Origin: Treponema berlinense
GTDB lineage: Bacteria; Spirochaetota; Spirochaetia; Treponematales; Treponemataceae
Reading direction: 5' to 3'
Assembly (NCBI RefSeq): GCF_900167025.1
Contig: NZ_FUXC01000004.1
Location: 124,001 to 188,000 of the forward strand
DNA length: 64,000 bases
Shown here: piece by piece, positions 10,201 to 18,482 of the stretch
How the letters are laid out: each line of letters opens with the position of its first letter
Position numbering within the stretch: position 1 is the stretch's first letter
Translations under genes and position numbers: made by a program
The notes under the pieces: generated by a model
What the model saw: the letters and a program-made list of their open reading frames with translations, nothing else
Told to the model about the DNA's origin: nothing
The model's database searches: none

Positions 10201-10343
10201 CGAACATTTATGTAAGGAGAATCAACATCCGGCATCAAACTTACAGCAACATTTTTAAGAGTAAAAATTCCGATTGTTCCAAGCAGAGCAAAAACGATTA
10301 ACGTTAAAACAGGATGCTCAAGAGTTTTTTTTGAAATAGACAT
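7233..10343 (-). CDS. RND-family (HAE1-type) efflux pump, inner-membrane transporter
   Basis: 1036 residues, the normal length for AcrB/MdtB/MexB-type proton-driven exporters. Residues 10-30 are the first membrane helix (TLIVFALLGTIGIFTLK), followed by the periplasmic porter domain with the VEGVAEASVSGG-type motif. The helix cluster at about 335-540 carries the TM4 segment LTGLILGVGMIVDASIVMIEN with the proton-relay aspartates. The second half repeats the layout, ending in a helix cluster at about 870-1020 (GIVVNNGIILVDYTN). The start follows GAGGAAC. It lies 27 bases after the MFP gene. The substrate cannot be deduced. Confidence 0.93.
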   Translation of the reverse strand: MSISKKTLEHPVLTLIVFALLGTIGIFTLKNVAVSLMPDVDSPYINVRTTYKNAGPESVEKTVTKVLEGQLVSLSGLKSLTSTSSEGSSSISLEFNYGTDLESVTNDIRDKISRVTRSLPDNASSPSIFKMNADSMPIMRIAVRGNRSNDDLKIIAEDQIVDLLEQVDGVAEASVSGGREKILRVDVSQNRLSAYGLTMANLSAALSKQNLELGGGKINEGETDYTIRTTGEFSSVEEVADTIITTKNNYVVRLSDLANVYMGYKDKSSEVYINGLPGIYVSVTKQSGKNTVTVAKATREKIAEIQDIMPSDVILDVISDDSESINDTIATLLDSAYSGLILAVLILFLFLKSGKSTLIIAISIPLSIIITLLAMNFAGITLNMMTLTGLILGVGMIVDASIVMIENIYVYRSRGAKPKIAAVLGSQEMLMSVTSGNLTTICVFLPFIFFIKELGMMGQMFKGIIFTVVIALVSSLFVAVFLVPVLAGVFLPLTNRAEKPIRFKPLAKFYEILEIPMTLVTKAYRKGLKAALEHRALTVFVCICALLMSFLLIPTLKVNMMNNGTDSSVTLNLTLANGTPLSETTAVLKDFEKIVEKEIQGYTTVITSIGTGRTSSTNKGSIQINLPEDSSKQIDTSDTVQAKLRKYFNSYPGARFTFSQGFGRQMTGSEFKIRVRSDDLDKAMNIASQIRDVMEKIDDIGEVSIDTDRGLPEIQIVIDRQRAYSFGVDVTTVAKEINYAVNGVTATTYRENGKEYDMVLLYEPNDRKSTANLEQIYVKGTNGMVSVANFAEVKKGLGPVTIRRENQTRRVTVTADKKTDRNSTEIVQEIKDGIAESFIIPEGVSVVYEGAWKDTKDQGRTYLLIGIMAILLVFGVMAGTYESFKAPIINLTTIPFLIIGVVFIFKFAGQAFSMTSAVGIIMLVGIVVNNGIILVDYTNLLIDRGRKMKDACLEAGVSRLRPVLMTTLTTILGMIPMCFATEGSAAMVQPIAVAVVGGLTSSTFVTLFFIPVLYSLIMKEKKREKSRIEVILTGEK

Positions 10344-10370
10344 AAGTTCCTCACTTTTTTTGCACAGTCA

Positions 10371-11324
10371 TCAGTTCTTTTTTTTCGGGCTGGAAATATC
10401 CAGTATTTTGGAACCGTCACCCAAACTCGTCATTCCCTGTATAACAACTTTATCGCCTGCTTTTACACCGCTTAAAATCTGAACATATCCGTCAACGGTT
10501 TTTCCTTTTTCAACTTTTACTTTAGAAACAGTTTCGCTGTCGCCAGAAGAATTTACGATATATGCAAAAAAATCATCTCCGTTCTGAACAAGCGCATCCG
10601 ACGGCATTACGACAGCACCCGAGTAATCTTCCGTGTAAAGCTTAACCTTTGCAAACATTCCGGCATTTATGCGTTCGTCGTGGCGGTCAAAAGTCAAAAT
10701 AACTTCTTTTGTGCGGGTTGTCGCATCGACAACAGGCGAAACTCTGCTCACCGTTGCCTCAAAAATCACGCCAGGATACGCTTCGACAGAAACTTCTGCC
10801 TTCAGCCCCTTTTTTAAAACCGCAACATAACGCTCCGGCACATTTGCCGTAACCTGAAGATTATTGATGTCGCCGATTATCGCAATCGCCGTGCTCGTAG
10901 TAACTTTTTTGCCGTTTTTTAGCGGAGTCGAAATCACGCTTCCAGAAATCGGTGCGTAAACTGGACTTGAACGGTAATTTGTTCCCGGCTCGCTCGGATC
11001 AACATAGGCGATTATGTCGTTCTTCTTTACGCTGGAACCAAGCATGACAGAAGTCGAAATTACTTTTCCGCCCATATCTGGATAAACCGAAACAGAATTT
11101 TGACTTTCAACTTCTCCATTCGTGTTTACATAACCGTGGAGAGTTGTAATTTCTGCCGTCATTGTCCGGACAGAAACAACGGCACTGTTTCCGCCGCGTC
11201 CACCTCTTCCTCCAACACCAGCTGGTTTTCCAGAAGATTTTCCGATTGTTTTTGCATAAACTGCCGTCAAAACAACTGCAATAAGCGCAACAGCGGCAAC
11301 AATAAACGATTTTCGTATTTTCAT
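10371..11324 (-). CDS. Periplasmic adaptor (membrane fusion protein, HlyD/AcrA family)
   Basis: 317 residues. One N-terminal membrane anchor (about residues 7-24), then a Gly/Arg-rich linker GGRGGRGGNSAV, a barrel-sandwich (lipoyl-like) domain with SVYPDMGGKVIS and YAPISGSVIST halves, and beta-barrel and membrane-proximal domains. The alpha-hairpin is almost absent, so this is a short adaptor. It bridges the RND pump to the TolC-like channel. ATG 11324 overlaps the TGA of the upstream outer-membrane gene as ATGA, which implies translational coupling. Confidence 0.9.
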   Translation of the reverse strand: MKIRKSFIVAAVALIAVVLTAVYAKTIGKSSGKPAGVGGRGGRGGNSAVVSVRTMTAEITTLHGYVNTNGEVESQNSVSVYPDMGGKVISTSVMLGSSVKKNDIIAYVDPSEPGTNYRSSPVYAPISGSVISTPLKNGKKVTTSTAIAIIGDINNLQVTANVPERYVAVLKKGLKAEVSVEAYPGVIFEATVSRVSPVVDATTRTKEVILTFDRHDERINAGMFAKVKLYTEDYSGAVVMPSDALVQNGDDFFAYIVNSSGDSETVSKVKVEKGKTVDGYVQILSGVKAGDKVVIQGMTSLGDGSKILDISSPKKKN

Positions 11325-12637
11325 TTTGTCAAGCTCCCAAAATCAGCACCGATTGTGCTTTCTAATTTGATTATAGTTTTTGCAAGGGTCAAAATCTCGC
11401 TGTTAAGAGAAACCTTTGCCTGTAAAAGCGTATTATTTGAATTCTGCAGGGAAAGCAAATCCTTTGTTCCGCGATTGTACGCTTCGCTCGTCATAGAATA
11501 ATTTTTTTCGGCAAGCTCAACATTCGCCTGCTTGTATTTTATTGCTTCCTGGCTCTGCTTTATTGAACGCAGGCTTGAATTTATCGTCCGAACAAAAGTT
11601 TTTCTCTCGTTATCAATCTGAAGCTCAAGATCATAAACCTTATCCTTTGCACTGTCGATTGCATTGTTTTTTTGCGACCACGGCAAAACTCCGTCCAAAG
11701 GAATTGACGCGCTCAAACTAACCGAAGCCGTTTTTTTAGGATCAGACGCATCGTCTTTTCCAACATACCAGGAAGAATCTTGCCAGGACAATTTTGCATT
11801 CAAAGACGGCGCAAAAGCCGAAAAACGCTTGTCCATTACAGAAACCTTTGCGCTTTCGAGCTGAGATTCGAGGGTTTGAATGGTCGCCGAAGTCACATTT
11901 TTTTCTTCAACCTTAATTTCGCCCAAATAAAGATAATCGTCCAGAGAACCTGTAAATTCAATTTCGTCAGCAATCGCAAGCCCCAAAACCTGCTTAAAAT
12001 TATCAAGGTCGTTGATATAAGTCGTGTAAGCATTTTCAACCGTCGGAATCTTCGACTTATAGTTTACTTCCGCGCTCAAAGCGTCAACTTCGCTCAACCT
12101 GCCGGCATTGTATTTTTGAAGATTGCTTTCGTACTGCTGCTTTGCAATTCTTAAATTTTCTTCCTGAAGTCCAATATTTTCCTTTTCGTACAAAAGTCCG
12201 TAATAAGACTGGCGGACAGAAAGCTCAATCTGCCTGACAGCCTCGTCAAAACTGATTTTGCTCTGTTCAAAACCAAGCTGAGCGCTCTTTATCGAAGTAA
12301 AAAGATTTGCCGAAAGCGAAACAGAAACGCCCGCATTAACGCCAAAACTCGCATCAAAGTCAGAAGACTGGTCGCCTCCCGTCAAAAAATCAACAGGAAC
12401 GGTCGAACTTGCGCCAACAACCACGCTCGGACTCACAGAATTCCAGCTGTCCTTTTTTGCGCGCAAAGCCGCATCGAGAGTAATTTTCTGCCTTTTTATC
12501 GAAACATTGTTTTCTTTTGCAATTTTAACCGCATCTTCCACCGAAAGAGCGTATTTTTTAGCATTTTCCGCCGCATAAACATTTGCCACAAGCAATATTC
12601 CGACAAAAATAACTGTCTTAAAAACCGTCTTTTTCAT
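11321..12637 (-). CDS. TolC-family outer-membrane efflux channel
   Basis: 438 residues. A signal peptide, KTVFKTVIFVGILLVANVYA, runs to about residue 22. Two OEP halves of long amphipathic helices and coiled coil follow (LSVEDAVKIAKENNVSIK, QLGFEQSKISFDEAVRQIELSVRQSYYGL, and the repeat LELQIDNERKTFVRTINSSLRSIKQSQEAI). It should form the trimeric outer-membrane duct of the pump encoded downstream. The start is ATG 12637 because the signal peptide begins there; the frame continues upstream through repeat DNA to 12727 but that part does not look like protein. GGAATGG upstream is a weak ribosome site. Confidence 0.9.
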   Translation of the reverse strand: MKKTVFKTVIFVGILLVANVYAAENAKKYALSVEDAVKIAKENNVSIKRQKITLDAALRAKKDSWNSVSPSVVVGASSTVPVDFLTGGDQSSDFDASFGVNAGVSVSLSANLFTSIKSAQLGFEQSKISFDEAVRQIELSVRQSYYGLLYEKENIGLQEENLRIAKQQYESNLQKYNAGRLSEVDALSAEVNYKSKIPTVENAYTTYINDLDNFKQVLGLAIADEIEFTGSLDDYLYLGEIKVEEKNVTSATIQTLESQLESAKVSVMDKRFSAFAPSLNAKLSWQDSSWYVGKDDASDPKKTASVSLSASIPLDGVLPWSQKNNAIDSAKDKVYDLELQIDNERKTFVRTINSSLRSIKQSQEAIKYKQANVELAEKNYSMTSEAYNRGTKDLLSLQNSNNTLLQAKVSLNSEILTLAKTIIKLESTIGADFGSLTK

Positions 12638-12671
12638 CAAAAGCCATTCCTGTTTTATATTTTTTTGGGGC

Positions 12672-12833
12672 CATTTTTGCTTTCGCAAAAACCGGGCTTT
12701 CCGTACTTCCGCGCCCCTGCGCTCCATTCCTGCGTTGCACTCCGGAACGCCTCCGGCGGTACTTCAATCCCTTGTCTATTTGTTTTGCGCCAGCAAAATC
12801 TCGCAGCGTGCTTGCACGCACAAATCCCTTGTC
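12672..12833 (-). repeat. GC-rich intergenic repeat E8 in the efflux operon leader
   Basis: GC-rich palindromic segment in an otherwise AT-rich 400-base gap, including CCGGAACGCCTCCGGCGG-type inverted arms and GCGTGCTTGCACGC. A short direct repeat (ATCCCTTGTCT) occurs twice, near 12768 and 12827. No coding capacity is convincing. Confidence 0.55.
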
Positions 12834-12975
12834 TGTTTTTTACCTATAAATTCTTTTTATTCTTCTATTATAATCTTTTATTTCCAGTTTTTTCATTAGA
12901 AAATGCAAAATCAAAAATAAGAAAACACTTATTTTTTTTAACAGTTTGTAATAACTTTATAATGACTGCAAATTG

Positions 12976-12984
12976 TGGTATTAT
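12976..12984 (+). promoter_or_regulatory. Extended -10 promoter of rel
   Basis: TGGTATTAT, a TGn-extended -10 box, lies 54 bases before the rel start; a second TATAAT lies at 12958-12963. No good -35 box is seen. Confidence 0.4.
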
Positions 12985-13037
12985 CTAAACAAATTTGCCT
13001 GTATTCAGATACATAAAAATCTGATGGGAGATGTTTT

Positions 13038-14876
13038 ATGGCATTCGACATCATTACAAACAGCACGGAATTTGACAAAGAAATTCTGTTAAAACAGTTT
13101 TTTGCCACATTTGGAGAAAATTATACTCAGCAGGAAAAAGACTTGTTTACACAAGCATGGAACTTTCTCTGCGAAAAAACATCTGCCTTAACGCGTTCCT
13201 GTGGAAAACCATATCATCTGCATCCAATGCGCGTCGCTTCAATTCTGGCGGAATCAAAAATGGACGGAGAATGTATTGTCTGCGGTCTTTTGCATTCAAT
13301 TTTTGAAATTCCAGACATAACAACAAAAGAGGTCGAAGACAAATTCGGACCAGTCATCGAACGAATTGTTTATGACACTTCAAGAATCACCGGCATGAAA
13401 ATCAATGCAAGCTCAATCCAGCAAGCGGACAATATCCGAAAAATGCTCTTCGCAATGATTGACGACGTTCGCGTAATTCTCGTAAAACTCGCCGACCGCC
13501 TTGACCGGATGCGCCACCTAAAATCAATCGAAGAAAAAAAACAGCGTCTTGTTGCCGCTGAAGTGATCGACATTTGGGCTCCGCTTGCAGACCGTCTTGG
13601 TATGCAAACTATGAAAAACGAGCTTGAAGATTTAAGCCTAAAATATTCAAACCCGGACGTTTTTCAGCAAATTAAGGCGATTGTAAACCAAAAACAGGGA
13701 GAACGAGCCTCTTACCTCGACAAGGCAGTTCAAGCCATCTACAAGGCTTCGGAAAAGGCAGGAATAAAAGTGACAGTTTCGAGCCGGGCAAAGCATTTTT
13801 ATTCAATCTACAAAAAAATGCAAAAACGCAACGTTCCTGCAGCCCAGCTCTACGACCTTCTCGCACTGCGTGTAATCTGCCAGACAAATGCAGAATGTTA
13901 CACCTTGATTGGAATTGTCCACGGACTGTGGAAACCTATGGAAGGCCGTTTTAAGGATTACATTGCCATGCCAAAGGCAAACGGCTATCGGTCGCTCCAT
14001 ACAACCGTCATGTGCGAAGGCCGGCCTCTCGAAATCCAAATCCGCACACAAGAAATGCACGAACAGGCGGAGCACGGTGTTGCGAGCCACTGGCTTTACA
14101 AAAAAGGCACAAATCACGACAAAGTTGATGTAAGCAATCTCGGAATTTTCAACCAATTGCAGTCTCTCAAAAACGAAAAACTCTCGGACGAAAGTTTTTT
14201 TGCCGAATTAAAAGGAGAACTCCTTTCTGACGAAATTTTCGTATTCACTCCAAAAGGCGACGTCATTCATCTTCCTGCCGGAAGCAATGCAATTGACTTT
14301 GCATACAGCGTACATTCAAAAGTTGGCGAAAAAATCGTAGGCGCAAAGGCAGATGGAAAAATCATTCCTCTCACACAGCCGCTCAAAAACACACAGATTA
14401 TCGAAATTATAACAAATCCGCAGGCTCATCCGACAGAAAATCAGCTAAAATCTGTGCACACGTCAAAAGCCCGCTCCAGAATCCACAGCTGGCTTGTTGC
14501 AAACGATCCTACTTTTGTGGACAAGGCTGCAGAAGCCCAGAGGGCGGCGGATTTAGCGGCAAACAACGGAAGAGCGCGCGCAATTCAGGAAGAAAAAAAG
14601 CGAAAACGTTCCGTAAATCCGGAACTTGCAGAAAAGAAGATTGATGAGCGTTACACTGGCGAAGTAAAAGTCGAAGGAATGAAAAATGTATTCTATAAAC
14701 TTGCAGGCTGCTGCCGTCCAAGACCGGGCGATGTAATCGTAGGATACTCAAGCACCCGAAACGGAATCATGGTCCACAGGGCAGACTGTCTTACCTTCCA
14801 GCGAATCGAAAATATCGAGCACAGAATGGTCGATGTTTCGTGGGCCGTAAGGGAACTGCCTCAAAAAAAAGTGTAA
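13038..14876 (+). CDS. rel: RelA/SpoT-family ppGpp synthetase with degenerate hydrolase site and no ACT domain
   Basis: 612 residues. The HD domain comes first. His62 is kept (HLHPMRVA), but the signature HDxxED reads H86-S-I-F-E-I, so the metal-binding Asp after the second His and the Asp of ED are both lost. The later LADRL aspartate remains. The synthetase domain is intact (RFKDYIAMPKANGYRSLH, then PLEIQIRT and MHEQAEHGVASHW); RFKD is the charge type usual in bifunctional enzymes. A TGS domain (EIFVFTPKGDVIHLPAG) and the Cys-rich motif LAGCCRPRPGD follow, and the protein stops without an ACT domain, about 100 residues shorter than usual. GGGAGATG is the ribosome site. It probably makes but cannot break down ppGpp. 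Confidence 0.93.
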   Translation: MAFDIITNSTEFDKEILLKQFFATFGENYTQQEKDLFTQAWNFLCEKTSALTRSCGKPYHLHPMRVASILAESKMDGECIVCGLLHSIFEIPDITTKEVEDKFGPVIERIVYDTSRITGMKINASSIQQADNIRKMLFAMIDDVRVILVKLADRLDRMRHLKSIEEKKQRLVAAEVIDIWAPLADRLGMQTMKNELEDLSLKYSNPDVFQQIKAIVNQKQGERASYLDKAVQAIYKASEKAGIKVTVSSRAKHFYSIYKKMQKRNVPAAQLYDLLALRVICQTNAECYTLIGIVHGLWKPMEGRFKDYIAMPKANGYRSLHTTVMCEGRPLEIQIRTQEMHEQAEHGVASHWLYKKGTNHDKVDVSNLGIFNQLQSLKNEKLSDESFFAELKGELLSDEIFVFTPKGDVIHLPAGSNAIDFAYSVHSKVGEKIVGAKADGKIIPLTQPLKNTQIIEIITNPQAHPTENQLKSVHTSKARSRIHSWLVANDPTFVDKAAEAQRAADLAANNGRARAIQEEKKRKRSVNPELAEKKIDERYTGEVKVEGMKNVFYKLAGCCRPRPGDVIVGYSSTRNGIMVHRADCLTFQRIENIEHRMVDVSWAVRELPQKKV

Positions 14877-14891
14877 ATCTGCAAAAAAATA

Positions 14892-14937
14892 CCCTGCCTA
14901 GAGTTTTTAACAATGCTCTGGCAGGGCTTTGTTTTTT
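14892..14937 (+). terminator. rel terminator
   Basis: CCCTGCC plus AGAG pairs with CTCT plus GGCAGGG around a short loop, followed by CTTTGTTTTTT. Confidence 0.85.
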
Positions 14938-14947
14938 ACAAAGTTTT

Positions 14948-16504
14948 TTAGCGTCCTGTATAACGAACCTGACCTTCGACAAAATCAGGATTTTTTGTGC
15001 GGATTATTGTTCCAGCGGGAATTTCTGCTTTTGTGTAAATTGCACAGTCGTGGTCTGGATTTACCCAGTCGAGGATTGTGCCGTTTTTTGGATTTACAAA
15101 AATGTAGTCGTTTCCGCAAAGTTTTTCTGACAGAATATCCGGGCTTACAAGTTCCAGATCAGTTCCTTTGTCCGTTTTGTTGAGCGATTCATAAAGATAA
15201 AGCCTGTATCCGTCAATTTTTTTAACAGAGTGAACAACTTTTTCCGGATGCTCTTCAAGATCCTTTTCTACAGCGGAGCGCATGCGCGGATCCATTTCTT
15301 CGAGTTCTTTCTGTCGTGCTTTTTCGAGCTCTTCGCCATTTTTAAAGACTTTTTCCAGGTCGCTTCCGGTAATTTCTTCAATAACAGAACCAGCCATATC
15401 GTAAGGACTGTCGCTTGCTCCAACTGTAGTTTCGTCAGCATGGGCACGGCTGTAATAAAAACCAGTTGTACTTTCGCGGTGAGGAACTTCTTTTAAACTT
15501 GAAATAAAAGGAGCCGCTTCTTCGGCAGAAATTTTTCCTTCGAGGGCATCGAGCGCTTTTCGGTAAGCACGTGTAACCATCGAAACGTAATAAATCGACT
15601 TCATCCGTCCTTCAACCTTGATTGCATCGACTCCGGCCTTTTTCATATCAGCAAGATGGTCAATCATGCACAAGTCTTTTGAAGAAAGAATTGCCGTAAA
15701 GTCGTCGCCTTCAAAAACAGGAAAATATTCTCCAGGACGTTTATGTTCCTGAAGAACAAGGTTTCCGCTCTGAGCAAGAGCTTTTGCCTGAGCCTGAGTT
15801 AATTTTGACTGACTTCCATCTGCGCAAGAAAGGGAAGGAACAGTTTCGAGAAGATTTACAGTTTTTCCGTCAGAAAGGTGGAATTCAGGATTTTTAATGC
15901 CAACGTCAAAATCCCAGCGGCAGGACTGCGAACAAAAACCGGACTGTGCGCTGCGGCCTGTAAGGTAGGCGCTCATAAGACAACGCCCAGAATACGCAAT
16001 GCACATTGCGCCGTGAGCAAAACATTCAAGCTCTACATCAGGATTTGCGTCTTTAATTTCACGAATTTCGTTCAAACTTGTTTCGCGTCCGAGAACAACT
16101 CTTTTAAAGCCGATTCTATTGTACATTTTTACGGCTTCTTTATTCATGCAGCTGGCTTGAGTTGAAAGGTGAAGATGGGCATTTGGAAAATTCTTTTGCA
16201 AAATGTCGACCATTCCCAAATCTTGCACGATAAATGCATCAATCGGATACTGCTTAAAATAGTCAAGATTGTCCAAAAAAGCCTTTATGTCCTGATTGTG
16301 AAAAGCAATATTCAATGCGCAAAAAAGTCTTTTTCCAGGAAAGCGTTTTTTTAATTCAATTACGCGGTTATATTCATCTTCGTAAAAATTGTCGGCTTTT
16401 ACGCGCAATGAAAATTTTTTAAGTCCAATGTAAGCTGTGTCTGCTCCGTAATTATACGCATAAGACAATTTTTCGATATTTCCAGCAGGGCAAACCAATT
16501 CCAT
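14948..16504 (-). CDS. Peptidase U32-family protein, probable TrhP-type tRNA hydroxylation enzyme
   Basis: 518 residues. The start MELVCPAGNIEKLSYAYNYGADTAYIG and the signature CFAHGAMCIAYSGRCLMSAYLTGR are those of the U32 family; the Cys residues in FCSQSCRWDF bind an Fe-S cluster in studied members. The motif DAIKVEGRMKSIYYVSMVTRAYRKALDA and a C-terminal domain make it the long type related to TrhP/YrrO, which hydroxylates U34 in tRNA using prephenate. That role is inferred from the family. It lies 5 bases after the esterase-like gene, with AAGGAAGG as its ribosome site. Confidence 0.85.
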   Translation of the reverse strand: MELVCPAGNIEKLSYAYNYGADTAYIGLKKFSLRVKADNFYEDEYNRVIELKKRFPGKRLFCALNIAFHNQDIKAFLDNLDYFKQYPIDAFIVQDLGMVDILQKNFPNAHLHLSTQASCMNKEAVKMYNRIGFKRVVLGRETSLNEIREIKDANPDVELECFAHGAMCIAYSGRCLMSAYLTGRSAQSGFCSQSCRWDFDVGIKNPEFHLSDGKTVNLLETVPSLSCADGSQSKLTQAQAKALAQSGNLVLQEHKRPGEYFPVFEGDDFTAILSSKDLCMIDHLADMKKAGVDAIKVEGRMKSIYYVSMVTRAYRKALDALEGKISAEEAAPFISSLKEVPHRESTTGFYYSRAHADETTVGASDSPYDMAGSVIEEITGSDLEKVFKNGEELEKARQKELEEMDPRMRSAVEKDLEEHPEKVVHSVKKIDGYRLYLYESLNKTDKGTDLELVSPDILSEKLCGNDYIFVNPKNGTILDWVNPDHDCAIYTKAEIPAGTIIRTKNPDFVEGQVRYTGR

Positions 16505-16509
16505 CGTTA

Positions 16510-17466
16510 TTAACCTTCCTTAATTTTTTGTACTGTAAAAAGCCGTCCGATTTTTTCAACGGCAAGATGCGATTCTTCAAAATATTCATCCGCAAGCTGA
16601 AACATTGCCGGCATATTTTTCCAGACATCCAAAGTGCATTTTCCGCCGGCTTCAAGAAGAATTCTTTCCATTCGTTCAGCATCATCAAGCAAAAATTCAT
16701 TTTCTCCCATTTGAATATAAACAGGAGGAAAAGAACGAAGCTGCTCTTTTGTAGCGCGAAGCGGAGAAACAAAAGGAATGTCCCGGTTATTTTGAAAAGT
16801 GTACATTTCTGCGGCACGGAACATTGATTCTGCGGTATAAAGCTCATCGCAAACTTTTTTTTCTGTAAATTTTTTAGAATCAGCCCCAAGATCAAGCCAA
16901 GGACTAAAAAGCACGATTTTTGCAATCGAAGAACGAAGTTTTTCAGAAAGGCTCAAAACAAGGCCAAGCGCAATCGAAGCGCCGGAACCGTCAGCCATTA
17001 TAATTATTTCTGATTTTGAATCATCGGGATTTTTTGAATTATCGTATTCAAGTGAATTTGCAACAAGCTCTTCAGTATAAATCGTCCTAAAAACATTTTG
17101 AACATCTTCGAGGGAAGCAGGATAAGCGTGGGTCGGAGCAAGCCGAAATTCCGGAACAACGGCACGGGCGCTTGCAGCAGCGGCAAGAGAAGCGGCAAAA
17201 TTACGGTAAGCCTGTTTTGAACCGCCGACAAAGCATCCGCCGTGAATATAAAGAATTATCCGTTTTGTAATGTAAATTTCCGGCAAAAAAAGGTCGCAAT
17301 TAACTCCAGCATAAGAACGTTCTGAACATTCAACGTTATTAGGCAAGAGCGAATTTGTAAAAACTGAATCAAATTTCGCTCTAAACGATTTTACATCGGA
17401 CTTTAACGAGAAAAATAAGTTTTTCAGTTTTTTTAATGCGGCTTTGCGATTTCCGGAAAGATTCAT
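16510..17466 (-). CDS. HSL-type alpha/beta-hydrolase fold protein, probable pseudoenzyme
   Basis: 318 residues from ATG 17466 (MNLSGNRKAALKKL); an in-frame ATG at 17487 is possible. The fold is that of the hormone-sensitive-lipase esterases: oxyanion motif HGGCFVGGS (usually HGGG), then EFRLAPTHAYPASLEDV. All three catalytic positions are changed. The GDSAG elbow reads ADGSG, with Gly in place of the nucleophilic Ser. The acid in GExD reads GENE, and the His of MPHxF is Ala in MPAMF. Hydrolysis seems unlikely, so a binding or scaffolding role is inferred. It is the first gene of an operon with the U32 gene and is divergent from metA. Confidence 0.8.
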   Translation of the reverse strand: MNLSGNRKAALKKLKNLFFSLKSDVKSFRAKFDSVFTNSLLPNNVECSERSYAGVNCDLFLPEIYITKRIILYIHGGCFVGGSKQAYRNFAASLAAAASARAVVPEFRLAPTHAYPASLEDVQNVFRTIYTEELVANSLEYDNSKNPDDSKSEIIIMADGSGASIALGLVLSLSEKLRSSIAKIVLFSPWLDLGADSKKFTEKKVCDELYTAESMFRAAEMYTFQNNRDIPFVSPLRATKEQLRSFPPVYIQMGENEFLLDDAERMERILLEAGGKCTLDVWKNMPAMFQLADEYFEESHLAVEKIGRLFTVQKIKEG

Positions 17467-17501
17467 AATAGAATAGCACAATAGCATAATATTAAAAATT
17501 T

Positions 17502-17510
17502 TGCTACAGT
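17502..17510 (+). promoter_or_regulatory. metA extended -10 box, predicted leaderless
   Basis: TTGCTACAGT carries a TGn-extended -10 (TACAGT 17505-17510). The metA ATG begins 7 bases later and there is no Shine-Dalgarno. The same TTTGCTACA core is used at the HAD gene near 38091. Confidence 0.55.
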
Positions 17511-17517
17511 TACGACT

Positions 17518-18432
17518 ATGCCAATAAAAATTCAAAGCGATCTGCCAGCACGCACAGTGCTGGAAAACGAAAATATCTTTGTAATGACGGAAAACCGGGC
17601 CGCCACACAGGATATTCGTCCTCTAAAAATAGCGATTGTCAATTTAATGCCAACAAAAGAGACAACAGAAACACAGCTTCTGCGGCTTTTGGGAAACACT
17701 CCTCTTCAAATAGACATTTCGCTTGTCAGAATGGAAAATCATGCTGCAAGTCATGTAAGTTTAGAGCATCTTGAAAAATTCTATATTCCGTCGAGCGACA
17801 TTTTTAAAAACAAGTACGACGGTCTTATAATTACTGGCGCACCTGTCGAACAGATGCCGTTTGAAGATGTCGATTACTGGAATGAGCTTTGCGACATCAT
17901 GGACTATGCAAAAAAGAACGTCTTCAGCACGCTTTACATCTGCTGGGGAGCACAGGCAGGACTTTATCACAATTACGGCATAAAAAAAGTTCAGCTCGAA
18001 AAAAAAGCATTCGGCGTAATTCCAAACCATAAGGTTACAGAAAACGACCCTCTCCTGCGCGGATTTGATGATATTTTTCCAGTTCCTACAAGCCGACATA
18101 CAACTGTCAGCCGAAACTCAATCTTAAAAGTAAAAGATTTGACCGTTTTGGCAGAAAATCAGGAAAACGAAATTACTTTGTGTAAAAGTTCAGACAACCG
18201 CTCGATTTTTATGATGGGACATCTTGAATACGACACAGAAACCCTTTCAAAAGAATACTGGCGCGACAGAAATAAAGGGCTTCCGATAGAAATTCCTTTA
18301 AATTATTTTCCAGAAAACAATCCTGAACAAAAACCATACAACGTCTGGAGAAGCACGGCTCATTTGTTTTTCAGCAACTGGCTAAACTATTACGTTTATC
18401 AGGACACGCCATACGACCTCGAAAAAATTTAA
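17518..18432 (+). CDS. metA: Homoserine O-acetyltransferase (MetA family)
   Basis: 304 residues; activates homoserine in methionine synthesis. The catalytic Cys142 is in LYICWGAQAGLYHNYG, and HLEYD carries the His and Glu of the relay. Residue 111 is Glu (TGAPVE). In this family Glu111 goes with acetyl-CoA and Gly111 with succinyl-CoA, so an acetyltransferase is predicted despite the common succinyltransferase annotation. The start has no ribosome site and lies 7 bases after an extended -10 box. It is divergent from the esterase-like gene, with about 50 bases shared between the two promoters, and convergent with rlmM. Confidence 0.93.
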   Translation: MPIKIQSDLPARTVLENENIFVMTENRAATQDIRPLKIAIVNLMPTKETTETQLLRLLGNTPLQIDISLVRMENHAASHVSLEHLEKFYIPSSDIFKNKYDGLIITGAPVEQMPFEDVDYWNELCDIMDYAKKNVFSTLYICWGAQAGLYHNYGIKKVQLEKKAFGVIPNHKVTENDPLLRGFDDIFPVPTSRHTTVSRNSILKVKDLTVLAENQENEITLCKSSDNRSIFMMGHLEYDTETLSKEYWRDRNKGLPIEIPLNYFPENNPEQKPYNVWRSTAHLFFSNWLNYYVYQDTPYDLEKI

Positions 18433-18482
18433 CATTCTCAAAGCTTTGTCGCTTAAAAAACTGCTACAAAGTAATCTGACCG

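Noticed and set aside
12638-12821. N-terminal extension of the TolC-like gene and an overlapping 67-codon frame
   Set aside because: The extension encodes Arg-rich repeat DNA; the signal peptide starts at 12637.
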